NCBI GenBank assembly: GCA_017963875.1
Contig: JAGCTA010000051.1
Span: 1-22,543 of the forward strand
Direction of reading: 5' to 3'
Source: Victivallales bacterium
Lineage (GTDB): Bacteria; Verrucomicrobiota; Lentisphaeria; Oligosphaerales; Oligosphaeraceae
DNA length: 22,543 bases
Shown: positions 1 through 7,019 of the stretch, one piece after another
Layout of the letters: each line of letters starts with the position of its first letter
Numbering within the stretch: the first letter of the stretch is position 1
Program-made: the position numbers and the translations under genes
Notes under the pieces: model-generated
What the model was told of the DNA's origin: nothing
The model's database searches: none
What the model saw: the letters and a program-made list of their open reading frames with translations, nothing else

Positions 1-143
1 AAGATGTGATGCCACCAGTGATTGCGGTTGAAGATGCAGATGAATTGGGCAAACTTCATGGCATCTGCGCCATCCTTTCATTCGTCGCACTTGGTGCTGC
101 GTGCTTCTTCATCGTCATGGATTTCCTAAAATATGTAAAATAA
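1..143 (+). CDS. C-terminal end of a membrane protein (partial)
   Basis: An open frame runs in from the left edge (first full codon at base 3) and ends at TAA 141-143. The 46 visible residues start with an acidic stretch (DVMPPVIAVEDADELGKLHG) followed by about 20 hydrophobic residues rich in A, L, F, V and C, then a short FLKYVK tail. This looks like a final transmembrane helix with a basic cytoplasmic end. The family cannot be identified from this piece. No plus-strand gene follows it, and the hairpin at 198-231 is a likely end for its transcript. Confidence 0.6.
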   Translation, partial: DVMPPVIAVEDADELGKLHGICAILSFVALGAACFFIVMDFLKYVK

Positions 144-197
144 TCTGACGACGCTTCAGTGTACCACGAAGACGTTGTCACATGATATGCAACATTA

Positions 198-231
198 AAG
201 GCCACCTCAGGAGCATTCCTGCGGTGGCCTT
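198..231. terminator. Strong hairpin between convergent genes
   Basis: AAGGCCACC (198-206) pairs with GGTGGCCTT (223-231), and inside it CAGGA (208-212) pairs with TCCTG (217-221) around a GCAT loop. This gives 14 base pairs with one mismatch. It lies between the end of the left-edge plus gene and the end of the minus-strand oxidoreductase gene, so it probably ends transcription from both sides. Neither side has a clean T-run, so simple intrinsic termination is not certain. Confidence 0.6.
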
Positions 232-253
232 AAAGGTTAAGATTATTCTCTCC

Positions 254-1258
254 TCACCCAAGTCGAATGACCTTGCCTCCATTGTCCATGGATTCATTGG
301 CAGCGAGAGTCAATTCCAGATTCTTATAGGCCTCATAGTAGTTGGACTCAATAAGGGATTGATCCTTCTCGATGATGGCATCGATGAACGCCTGGTCCTC
401 TTCCTGACCGAAGTCATTGCCAACCTTGCACGTGATGGTACGCGATGGTTCGGTAATCGTCAGGTCCTTCCGTTCATTGTAAACCAGTTTGCCATTCATC
501 GTATAAACATCAATGCCGTTTTTGCCACCACCGCCACGGACAAAGCATCCTGAATAGACCGTGCCGATGATACCATTGGCGAATTTGAGATTCACGGCAG
601 AGGCGTCTTCAGTATCGTAGTTCTCGACATCGGTAATGATGCCACGGCGGCCAAATGCGGAGACTTCAACGACCTCGCCAAACAAGTTCCTGCACATGTC
701 AAAGGTATGGATGGTCTGCTCGACCGCCTGACCACCTGATGTGTCGCGGCGACGCCACCACCACACGCCTGGCATTCCACCAACCCAATAGGCATTGAAG
801 AAACCGACTTGGGATTTGGAGACCCACTGTTTCATCGTCGGAATGAAATCAATGTAACGGTCCTGGAATCCAGCGGCATTGATGAGTTTCTTCTTTTTCA
901 GGCCTGCAAGGACCTTCTTCGCATAATCAAGGTTCAACGCCACAGGCTTTTCAACGAAAAGCGCACACCCCTTGTCGATGACGCCAAATTCCATACCTGA
1001 ATGCGCACAGGGCTCGACGCAGACATACACGGCATCAAGTTTTTCCTTGGCAAGCATTTCCTTCCAGTCTTTGTAGGGAGTGGCGTTGAAGCGCGTGGCG
1101 GCTGCTTGTGCACGTTCATCAATCAAGTCGCAGACTGCGACAATCTGCGCTTCTGGAATTTTAGGGGCACCGTTATTGTCCACGTCATAATGTCCAAAAT
1201 GGTAGTTGGCGATTCCGCCGCAGCCGATGAAACCAATGCGAACTTTCTTTTTTGCCAT
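254..1258 (-). CDS. Gfo/Idh/MocA-family NAD(P)-dependent oxidoreductase
   Basis: 334 residues, the usual length for the family. The N-terminus carries a Rossmann dinucleotide-binding loop, GFIGCGGIA (residues 9-17). It is followed by the ICD-like pattern VCDLIDERAQAAA and by the family's EKPVALN motif near residue 104. The C-terminal half is the alpha/beta domain that binds the sugar or cyclitol substrate. Such enzymes oxidise or reduce a carbohydrate hydroxyl using NAD(P). The substrate cannot be told from sequence. The start is supported by AAAGGAG 9 bases upstream. It follows the sugar-isomerase-like gene by 74 bases on the same strand, a common pairing in polyol or inositol catabolism, so a two-gene operon is likely. 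No signal peptide is seen, so it should be cytoplasmic. Confidence 0.9.
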   Translation of the reverse strand: MAKKKVRIGFIGCGGIANYHFGHYDVDNNGAPKIPEAQIVAVCDLIDERAQAAATRFNATPYKDWKEMLAKEKLDAVYVCVEPCAHSGMEFGVIDKGCALFVEKPVALNLDYAKKVLAGLKKKKLINAAGFQDRYIDFIPTMKQWVSKSQVGFFNAYWVGGMPGVWWWRRRDTSGGQAVEQTIHTFDMCRNLFGEVVEVSAFGRRGIITDVENYDTEDASAVNLKFANGIIGTVYSGCFVRGGGGKNGIDVYTMNGKLVYNERKDLTITEPSRTITCKVGNDFGQEEDQAFIDAIIEKDQSLIESNYYEAYKNLELTLAANESMDNGGKVIRLG

Positions 1259-1332
1259 CTGATTGAACTCCTTTGGGGTTGTTTTTGAAGTTGTTGTGGT
1301 TGTCGATTATCTAGAAGAAAGAAAAAACGCTG

Positions 1333-2088
1333 TCATGCAAGCCATTCACGTGTTTCAACAAGTGATTCTTTTGAAGGCTTCAGAGGGATATATTCAAGCC
1401 CGAGATACCCTTGAAAACCCGCTTCATCAATCTTCTTGCAAATGAAAGGATAATTCTGCTCTCCACCCGTCATTTCATGGCGTCCAGGAATGCCCGCCGC
1501 ATGGAAATGGCCGATGATGTCAAGATTGGTGAGAATTTTCTCCGTGACATTCCCTTCCATGATACCCGCATGGTAAATGTCATACAGCCCTTTGACATTC
1601 GGCGAATTCACTGCACGAAGAACAGCAGCCATGTCTTCTGAATTGTCGATATAGTAATTGGGATGGTTGACGGCTGAATTGAGAAGTTCAAGGACAATGG
1701 TAATGCCAGCGGCCTCTGCCAAAGGTGCGGCACGTTTCAATGCCTCAATGACGTTTTTCGTCAACTGGCAACGCGTTTTTCCAGGAATGAAGTTGCCAGA
1801 CAGCGCGATGACATTCTTGCAATTGAGGCGCTTTGCGTCCTCTATATCCTTTTTGAAACCTTCGATGGCGGCTTCATGGTTCTTCTCGTCGGTCAAACCG
1901 CTCAGATGGCTGGTGAACGAGGTAATAATCATGCCGTGGGAGGCTGCGGCCTTGCGGATCGCATCTGGATTGCGATCGCCGAGCCCCCAGAATTCTCCTG
2001 CTGAATAACCACAATCGGCGACGGCGGCAAAACGTTCTTCAAAAGGAAGGTCACGAAAGAATAGTTCTAGGCAAGGTGTTAGTTTCAT
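1333..2088 (-). CDS. Sugar phosphate isomerase/epimerase, hydroxypyruvate isomerase-like TIM barrel
   Basis: 251 residues, the normal size for the xylose-isomerase-like TIM-barrel family. Conserved barrel motifs are visible: VLELLNS with a metal-ligand Glu near residue 133, YDIYHAG with Asp and His near 168-171, HFHAAGIPGRHE near 194-205 (very like hydroxypyruvate isomerase), and LGLEYIP with a second catalytic Glu near 229. Family members use a divalent metal to interconvert keto and aldo forms of small sugars. The best functional guess is hydroxypyruvate or a related sugar acid, partnered with the downstream oxidoreductase. The ATG has no obvious Shine-Dalgarno sequence and its leader is very A+T rich. 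A promoter and tandem repeat lie just upstream. Confidence 0.85.
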   Translation of the reverse strand: MKLTPCLELFFRDLPFEERFAAVADCGYSAGEFWGLGDRNPDAIRKAAASHGMIITSFTSHLSGLTDEKNHEAAIEGFKKDIEDAKRLNCKNVIALSGNFIPGKTRCQLTKNVIEALKRAAPLAEAAGITIVLELLNSAVNHPNYYIDNSEDMAAVLRAVNSPNVKGLYDIYHAGIMEGNVTEKILTNLDIIGHFHAAGIPGRHEMTGGEQNYPFICKKIDEAGFQGYLGLEYIPLKPSKESLVETREWLA

Positions 2089-2115
2089 GTTTTTTGTACG
2101 AGTTGAATAGTTGAT

Positions 2116-2140
2116 TATGAAATAATGGCTATGAAATAAT
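2116..2140. repeat. Tandem 11-base direct repeat, possible operator
   Basis: TATGAAATAAT occurs at 2116-2126 and again at 2130-2140, separated by 3 bases (14-base period). On the minus strand it lies immediately downstream of the proposed -10 element at 2146-2151 and so covers the expected start of transcription. That position suits a repressor site for the isomerase/oxidoreductase pair. The repeat is seen directly; its role is inferred. Confidence 0.4.
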
Positions 2141-2145
2141 TTGAC

Positions 2146-2173
2146 ATCATAATGGAAAAGGGCAAATAATCAA
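2146..2173 (-). promoter_or_regulatory. Candidate sigma70 promoter for the isomerase/oxidoreductase operon
   Basis: On the minus strand, TTGATT (2173-2168) is followed after 16 bases by TATGAT (2151-2146), a five-of-six match to the -10 consensus. The start of transcription would fall near 2139, giving a leader of about 50 bases before the ATG at 2088. Confidence 0.45.
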
Positions 2174-2193
2174 GAGTGAAAAAAGCATTATCC

Positions 2194-2230
2194 AAATAAA
2201 AAACAATCCGCCATGGCATCGTTGCCGATT
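2194..2230 (-). terminator. Probable terminator of the GT-C glycosyltransferase gene
   Basis: On the minus strand, just past the TAA of the glycosyltransferase, AATCgGC and GCgGATT can pair with a single G-G mismatch around a 12-base loop (2205-2230). They are followed by GTTTTTTATTT. The T-run is convincing and the stem is moderate. Confidence 0.45.
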
Positions 2231-2237
2231 TCATGCT

Positions 2238-4124
2238 TTATTCCTTGGATTCTGCCAGAGAAGGATTTCCTGGGGTGCCGCCTTTGATTTCGAGTTCGGC
2301 GAATGCCTCGCCATTGACTGGCACCTGTTGCCCGCCACACGTCACGACGGTCCTCCCAAAATCCCGCAGCATGTCAACGGCAGCGAATGTCGCCTGCGAA
2401 GGCGTGAAGACGAATAAAACTGACGCCGTACCGTCATCCGCCACATTTAGTTTATCAAAGTCTGCACACAGAAATTGTGAAAACGCATAATAAGTCTTGA
2501 TTTCAGGCATTTTCCTGTCGTTGCCGTGAATGACAGTAATCTGACCGATCGCCGTATCTTTGGGATTAAGCGTCAGAATTCTTGCCTGAAAAGGCCTGCC
2601 TTCCAGTCTGCCGCGCAATTCCTTTGGAATGACAAACTGCTTTTTAATGCAGATGGAATCAGGAGGCGTGTCGTTCAAAATGGAGGAAATGCCACCAACG
2701 CCCATGGGCACGGCACCATGGTCATGCACCAATACGGTGTTGTCTGGACTATGAACGCATATCCCCTCAGGAGAAATCGCTGCAATAACGGAAGATTCGT
2801 AGCCATAGCGATATAAGAACAACACACAGTTCACGATGATGATAGCGACAAGCAGCGTCACAATGGTGATAACGGCTTGACGCCTCGGCATTTTCCTAAT
2901 GGTCGCAAGATTCCGTATCGTTCCCGCGGCTAGAACACAAAGTAGCGGAATGATGGCAATGCGGAAACGTGCCAGCATATAAAATGCGATAGTCGCAAGC
3001 ATGAACATGATGACAAAGGATGCAATCAAGCGTTGACCACCGTGGGAACGACGCCTCATAATCAGCAAAAGCCCCGCAAGCCCAAGAGACGCAAAAAGCG
3101 CGAAATCAAGAAAAAAAGGCATGGATAAAAGCCGACTGTACGGATACCCATGCGCCTGGATATTGACATTGTTCGGGATTTCATCCGAATCCCAAAAATG
3201 CAGAAGCGTCCTGAATTTCAGTTCAATGAAAGCCAGAGGGCTGTTCAAGGCCCATTGCATGATATTGGACAAGGCGGAACGCTGGCCGCTGTCGCTCTGT
3301 GACGTCCAGATGGAATAAGTCAGAGGATAGGCAAGCCCTGCGGCTGGGGCCTCTGGCGAATTGCCTAGAATCAGGACTTTGCCAGCGGCTGTGGAGGCAC
3401 CTGTCCAACGTCCCGCATAATGATAGTTACGTATGGCGAATGGCAACTGCGGCAGATACGAAATTGCAATGATTGCTGCGCAGATTCCCAGCATTTTGAG
3501 ACATTTTTCCTTCCTGTTGCGTATGATGAAAACCGCCAGCACCACGGGGAGAAACAGCAACGCATTGCCGCGCGTCAAAATGGCACATGCGAGCACAACA
3601 GCGGACATCAGCCATTGCCTCAAACGATTATGCTGCCACGCGCGAAGCGTCAGATAGCAAAGCAACGCAATCCAGAAACTCTGGAGGACTTCATAAAGCG
3701 CAAAAGGCGTATAGAAAACATGAAATCTGGCAAGTGCAAGCAGTGCGGCGGCAACCCATCCATAGACACGTCCGAAGACGATAGCGGCGCACAGTCCGCA
3801 GAGATAGACCGTCCCTGCCCCGATGATGGTCTGCAATGCCAGCAACCAGAACTTTGAACCGCTATCTGGGACAACCAGAGGAAGAACCACAGTATAATAG
3901 AATGGCTGGTAGTCATAATGATCTGGAAACTGGCCGTGGCGGATATCTGATGCAAGCCTGAGATATGTCGCCATGTCGGACTGCGGATTTGGATTCATGA
4001 CTTCTGGGGAAGATGCCAGTTGACAGCAGACGATTCCCCGCAGAAGAAGTCCGACGAGTGAAATGACGGCAAGTATAAGAAAGAAATTCCTGTGTTTGGA
4101 AGAAAGAGAAGTCATTCGTTGCAT
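2238..4124 (-). CDS. GT-C fold membrane glycosyltransferase (GT39/ArnT/PMT-like)
   Basis: 628 residues. A transmembrane helix at about 14-30 is followed by a loop with Asp50 in NPNPQSDMATYLRLASDI and then HYDYQPFYY. This is the arrangement of GT-C enzymes, where an Asp in the first external loop is catalytic and the donor is a lipid-linked sugar. About ten more hydrophobic helices follow up to about residue 445. The last 180 residues look soluble and beta-rich, probably on the periplasmic side. Members transfer sugars from polyprenyl phosphate to lipid A, proteins or other acceptors; the acceptor here is unknown. The start is uncertain because neither Met1 nor Met4 has a clear Shine-Dalgarno sequence. 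The gene is divergent from hisB and stands alone on its strand. Confidence 0.75.
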   Translation of the reverse strand: MQRMTSLSSKHRNFFLILAVISLVGLLLRGIVCCQLASSPEVMNPNPQSDMATYLRLASDIRHGQFPDHYDYQPFYYTVVLPLVVPDSGSKFWLLALQTIIGAGTVYLCGLCAAIVFGRVYGWVAAALLALARFHVFYTPFALYEVLQSFWIALLCYLTLRAWQHNRLRQWLMSAVVLACAILTRGNALLFLPVVLAVFIIRNRKEKCLKMLGICAAIIAISYLPQLPFAIRNYHYAGRWTGASTAAGKVLILGNSPEAPAAGLAYPLTYSIWTSQSDSGQRSALSNIMQWALNSPLAFIELKFRTLLHFWDSDEIPNNVNIQAHGYPYSRLLSMPFFLDFALFASLGLAGLLLIMRRRSHGGQRLIASFVIMFMLATIAFYMLARFRIAIIPLLCVLAAGTIRNLATIRKMPRRQAVITIVTLLVAIIIVNCVLFLYRYGYESSVIAAISPEGICVHSPDNTVLVHDHGAVPMGVGGISSILNDTPPDSICIKKQFVIPKELRGRLEGRPFQARILTLNPKDTAIGQITVIHGNDRKMPEIKTYYAFSQFLCADFDKLNVADDGTASVLFVFTPSQATFAAVDMLRDFGRTVVTCGGQQVPVNGEAFAELEIKGGTPGNPSLAESKE

Positions 4125-4179
4125 GGGCAGTCACCATAAAGGTGTGTTTTTCGTCTTGCAGTTGTTTTTTTCTCAGAAA

Positions 4180-4192
4180 GTTCCACTGGAAC
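4180..4192. promoter_or_regulatory. Perfect 13-base palindrome in the divergent promoter region
   Basis: GTTCCACTGGAAC is a perfect palindrome around a central C. It lies between the glycosyltransferase and hisB starts, about 40 bases upstream of the candidate hisB promoter. It could be a dimeric regulator site; nothing in the window says which regulator. Confidence 0.3.
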
Positions 4193-4220
4193 CCATTGTC
4201 AGTCATTGGCAAATGGACAA

Positions 4221-4249
4221 CTGGTAATATATTATATCAATTTTATAAT
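4221..4249 (+). promoter_or_regulatory. Candidate hisB promoter
   Basis: A perfect TATAAT is present at 4244-4249 with a weak -35 (CTGGTA, 4221-4226) at 17-base spacing. The surrounding 4225-4252 stretch is almost pure A+T. An alternative pair is TTGGCA (4206-4211) with TATATT (4228-4233) at 16 bases. Confidence 0.4.
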
Positions 4250-4277
4250 TTAAAACCCACAACAGGTAAAATACACC

Positions 4278-4865
4278 ATGGCACGGTCAGCAACTATCGA
4301 ACGTAAAACAAAGGAAACGGCTATCAGCGTGTCTTTGAATCTTGATGAACGGGGAGATGACGCCATTTCCTCTGGAATTGGCTTCTTCGACCACATGCTG
4401 ACCGCGTTTTCACACCATGGCGGATTCGGCCTTTCACTGACGTGCAAAGGAGATTTGTGGATTGACGCACACCACAGCATGGAGGACATAGGGCTCGCGC
4501 TGGGCGCGGCGCTTAAGGAAGCGCTGGGCGACAAGCGCGGGATAACACGGTTCGGCTTTTTCTATGCACCACTGGATGAGTCGCTGGCGCGCGTCGTTAT
4601 CGATGTTTCTGGAAGACCGCATTTGTCATGGCGTTGCGAATTTCCCGAAAACGAGGCTGGCGGCATCAGTTGCAGACTCCATAGGGAATTCTTCCAGGCT
4701 CTTGCCAACACCGCAGGAATTACCCTCCATGTCGATTTGCTAGCCTGCGAAGAGAGCCATCATGGGCTTGAGGCAATCTACAAGGCTTTCGGGCGAGCCC
4801 TCAAGGCGGCTGTCACCCTGTCTGTGACCAAAGATGAGATTCCTTCAACCAAAGGAGTTCTCTGA
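4278..4865 (+). CDS. hisB: Imidazoleglycerol-phosphate dehydratase
   Basis: 195 residues, the size of the monofunctional enzyme without the HisB phosphatase half found in enterobacteria. The protein carries all the family signatures: GIGFFDHML near 34, DAHHSMEDIGLALG with Mn-binding His and Glu residues near 64-73, ESHHGLEAIYKAFGRALK near 153-170, and the C-terminal TKGVL. It dehydrates imidazole glycerol phosphate to imidazole acetol phosphate in histidine biosynthesis, in the cytoplasm. It is not next to any other his gene here; instead it sits 131 bases upstream of thrS on the same strand. Only a weak AGGT precedes the ATG by 10 bases. Confidence 0.95.
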   Translation: MARSATIERKTKETAISVSLNLDERGDDAISSGIGFFDHMLTAFSHHGGFGLSLTCKGDLWIDAHHSMEDIGLALGAALKEALGDKRGITRFGFFYAPLDESLARVVIDVSGRPHLSWRCEFPENEAGGISCRLHREFFQALANTAGITLHVDLLACEESHHGLEAIYKAFGRALKAAVTLSVTKDEIPSTKGVL

Positions 4866-4915
4866 AGTCAAAGCGGTTTCTCCAAGGTGTCGAATTGAGA
4901 TTTTACGAATGATTT

Positions 4916-4934
4916 TCCCGAAAAGATTTCGGGA
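4916..4934. other. Hairpin between hisB and thrS
   Basis: TCCCGAAA (4916-4923) pairs perfectly with TTTCGGGA (4927-4934) around an AGA loop. No T-run follows on the plus strand. It may be a 3' end protector for hisB mRNA, a weak terminator, or part of the thrS leader. Confidence 0.45.
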
Positions 4935-4954
4935 TTCAATATGAAAATCCAACA

Positions 4955-4985
4955 GCACGGATTTGTGACCGTGCAAAACAAGGAG
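4955..4985 (+). promoter_or_regulatory. thrS leader hairpin next to its ribosome binding site
   Basis: GCACGG (4955-4960) pairs with CCGTGC (4969-4974) around the 8-base loop ATTTGTGA. The thrS Shine-Dalgarno AAGGAG (4980-4985) starts 5 bases after the stem and is 11 bases from the ATG. The loop contains TGT preceded by T, as in the anticodon loop of a tRNA-Thr(UGU). This raises the possibility of tRNA-mimic autoregulation as known for E. coli thrS; this is inference. Confidence 0.35.
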
Positions 4986-4996
4986 CAGGAAAAAGA

Positions 4997-6727
4997 ATGT
5001 CAGAATTCGATTTGAGTACGATGCGCCATAGCGCGGCGCACATCATGGCTGCGGCAATCCAGAAACTCTATCCGACGGCGAAATTCGATATCGGACCAAG
5101 CACAGAGGATGGTTTCTACTATGACTTCGACCTTGAGCAGCGTCTCGTTCCAGAGGATTTGAAGGCCATTGAAAAGGAAATGAAGAAAATGATTGGCCGT
5201 CAACTGCCTTTTATCCGCAAGGAAGTCACTAGGGAAGAGGCGCGGCAGTTGTTCGAAAGCAAGGGGCAGACGTATAAACTCTCAAGGCTGGAAGATATTC
5301 CAGAGGGCGAGACCGTCAGTCTGTATTATACGGGCGACGACTATGTTGACCTGTGCCGTGGTCCGCATGTGGAGCACAGCGGCCAGATTGGCGCCGTCAA
5401 ACTGATGTCGCTTGCAGGTTCCTATTTCCGTGGAAATGAAAAGAATCAGATGCTCCAACGCATTTATGGCACCGCTTTTGCGACAAAGGAGGAATTGCAG
5501 GAGTATCTGACGAGGATTGAGGAAGCCAAGAAGCGCGACCATCGGAAGATTGGCGCTGAAATGGAACTGTTCAGTACGCATGAGGAAATCGGTCCTGGTC
5601 TGGTTTGCTGGCACCCCATGGGGGCACGCATCCGCCATACGTTGGAAACTTTCTGGAAGGAAGAGCATTACAAACATGGCTATGAACTCATGTACACGCC
5701 CCATGTCGGCAGGGCATTGCTCTGGCAGACTTCTGGGCATCTTGATTTCTACCGCGAAGGCATGTATGCCAACATGGAAATCGATGGTGATCCCTACTAT
5801 GTCAAGCCGATGAACTGCCCGTTCCATATCATGATTTACAAGACCCGTCCGCGTTCCTACAGGGAACTGCCAGCGCGCTGGGCGGAACTGGGCACGGTCT
5901 ATCGCTATGAAAAGGCTGGTGTACTGCATGGATTGATGCGCGTCCGCGGCTTTACGCAGGACGATGCGCATATCATCTGCACCCCAGAACAGATCGAAGA
6001 CGAAATCCGTGAAGTCCTGCGTTTCAGCATGTACATGTGGAAGTGCTTCGGATTCAAGGATGTCAAGGCATATCTGGCGACCCGCCCCGCGAAGGCTGTC
6101 GGCGATGATGCGATGTGGGCGCAGGCCATGCATTCACTGGAAAACGCCGTGAAGGCCGAAGGCGTCGATTGCGAGGTGGATGAAGGCGGCGGCGCTTTCT
6201 ACGGGCCGAAAATCGACCTGAAAATCAAAGACGCGTTGGGCCGTGAATGGCAAACCAGCACCATTCAGTTCGACTTCAATCTGCCAGAGCGCTTCGACAT
6301 GACGTATATCGGCCAGGATGGCCAGAAGCACCGCCCCTACATGGTGCATCGTGCACTTCTCGGCTCATTGGAGCGCTTCTTTGGCATCCTCATCGAGCAT
6401 TACGCAGGTGCTTTCCCGCTTTGGCTTGCGCCTGAACAGATTCGCATCCTGCCTATCAGCGAAAAATTCGAGGAATACGCCAAGAGTTTGGAACAGAAAC
6501 TGCGTGAAAAGAACATCCGCTGCTCCATCGACCTCGAAGCCGACCCCATCGGCGGAAAAATCCGCCGTGCTCGCAACCAGCGCATCCCATATCTGCTGGT
6601 CGTCGGTGAAAAGGAAGCCCAATCTGGTGAAGTGGCCGTCCGCAGCCGCGCAAATGGCGAGGAAGGTTCCATGAAATTCGATGCGCTCCTCGAACGAGTC
6701 GAAAAGGAAATCGCAGAAAAGGCATGA
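4997..6727 (+). CDS. thrS: Threonyl-tRNA synthetase lacking the N-terminal TGS domain
   Basis: 576 residues. The editing domain is intact: His11 and His15 in the HxxxH motif, and Cys120 and His124 in DLCRGPH. The class II catalytic core has zinc ligands Cys274 (MNCPFH), His325 (DDAH) and His451 (MVHR). The spacings of 51 and 126 residues are the same as between Cys334, His385 and His511 in E. coli ThrRS. The anticodon-binding domain follows, with LPISEKFEEYA and ADPIGGKIRRARNQRIPYLLVVGEKE. The constant offset of about 60 to the E. coli enzyme shows that only the N1 (TGS) domain is missing. AAGGAG supports the start, and no upstream extension encoding a TGS domain is present. It charges tRNA-Thr and proofreads Ser-tRNA-Thr. 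It precedes infC-rpmI-rplT, as in many bacteria. Confidence 0.97.
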   Translation: MSEFDLSTMRHSAAHIMAAAIQKLYPTAKFDIGPSTEDGFYYDFDLEQRLVPEDLKAIEKEMKKMIGRQLPFIRKEVTREEARQLFESKGQTYKLSRLEDIPEGETVSLYYTGDDYVDLCRGPHVEHSGQIGAVKLMSLAGSYFRGNEKNQMLQRIYGTAFATKEELQEYLTRIEEAKKRDHRKIGAEMELFSTHEEIGPGLVCWHPMGARIRHTLETFWKEEHYKHGYELMYTPHVGRALLWQTSGHLDFYREGMYANMEIDGDPYYVKPMNCPFHIMIYKTRPRSYRELPARWAELGTVYRYEKAGVLHGLMRVRGFTQDDAHIICTPEQIEDEIREVLRFSMYMWKCFGFKDVKAYLATRPAKAVGDDAMWAQAMHSLENAVKAEGVDCEVDEGGGAFYGPKIDLKIKDALGREWQTSTIQFDFNLPERFDMTYIGQDGQKHRPYMVHRALLGSLERFFGILIEHYAGAFPLWLAPEQIRILPISEKFEEYAKSLEQKLREKNIRCSIDLEADPIGGKIRRARNQRIPYLLVVGEKEAQSGEVAVRSRANGEEGSMKFDALLERVEKEIAEKA

Positions 6728-6739
6728 TTTTTTTCGCTT

Positions 6740-7007
6740 TTTGATTTGTCAAAATCAAAGGGATATGTACATTAGAAAATAAGGTAGTCTTCTGAATATC
6801 AGAAGGCAATGAAGTCGTCAAGAGCCACCATCAAGTGGCTTTTGGCATGGTACCTGAATCCGTGAAGTGCTAGATGGCGAGATGAGTTCCAGGAGATGCG
6901 CGGAGCGTATATGACACACGTGCTCGTCCAGCCGTAGTCTTTGGCGCAGGCTGAAGCATCGGCCACGGAATCTCCGCCTGATGGTGCTTTCACGGATTTA
7001 GGATGGT
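6740..7007 (+). promoter_or_regulatory. Structured leader upstream of infC, sequestering its ribosome binding site
   Basis: The 292-base gap has no convincing gene but much RNA structure. TTTGATTT/AAATCAAA forms a hairpin at 6740-6759, CTTCTGA/TCAGAAG one at 6789-6805, and AGCCAC/GTGGCT one at 6823-6840, followed by TTT. CCTGAATCCGTGAA (6853-6866) then pairs with TTCACGGATTTAGG (6989-7002) over all 14 positions, with one G-U. Its right arm includes most of the infC Shine-Dalgarno AGGA (7000-7003). Inside this helix are CAGCC/GGCTG (6929-6933/6949-6953) and CATCGGC/GCCTGATG (6957-6963/6976-6983, one bulge). The loop of the latter could also pair with GGAGA at 6892-6896 as a pseudoknot. A weak promoter, TTGTCA (6746-6751) with TACATT (6768-6773), could start the leader. 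Ribosomal protein L20 or IF3 autoregulation is the expected purpose; no match to a known leader family was made. Confidence 0.6.
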
Positions 7008-7019
7008 ATTAACCCCAGC

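Noticed and set aside
2141..2170. Plus-strand TTGACA/AATAAT promoter
   Set aside because: No plus-strand gene follows for two kilobases; the match sits in generally A+T-rich sequence.
3420..3857. 145-codon plus-strand open frame inside the GT-C gene
   Set aside because: Composition is that of a complement of hydrophobic codons (many H, Q, N, R), typical of a shadow opposite a membrane protein.
5282..6133. 283-codon open frame antisense to thrS
   Set aside because: It lies wholly inside the strongly conserved thrS frame, shows no family features and has no ribosome binding site; an out-of-frame shadow.
6848..6854. TGGTACC, resembling the core of a T-box riboswitch
   Set aside because: There is no specifier stem, no T-box flanking sequence (GGG...GCG) and no following terminator, and the next gene is infC, not a synthetase gene. 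The six-base palindrome GGTACC is likely chance.
6799..6993. 64-codon minus-strand frame in the infC leader
   Set aside because: No ribosome binding site or family features, and it coincides with extensive RNA structure on the plus strand.
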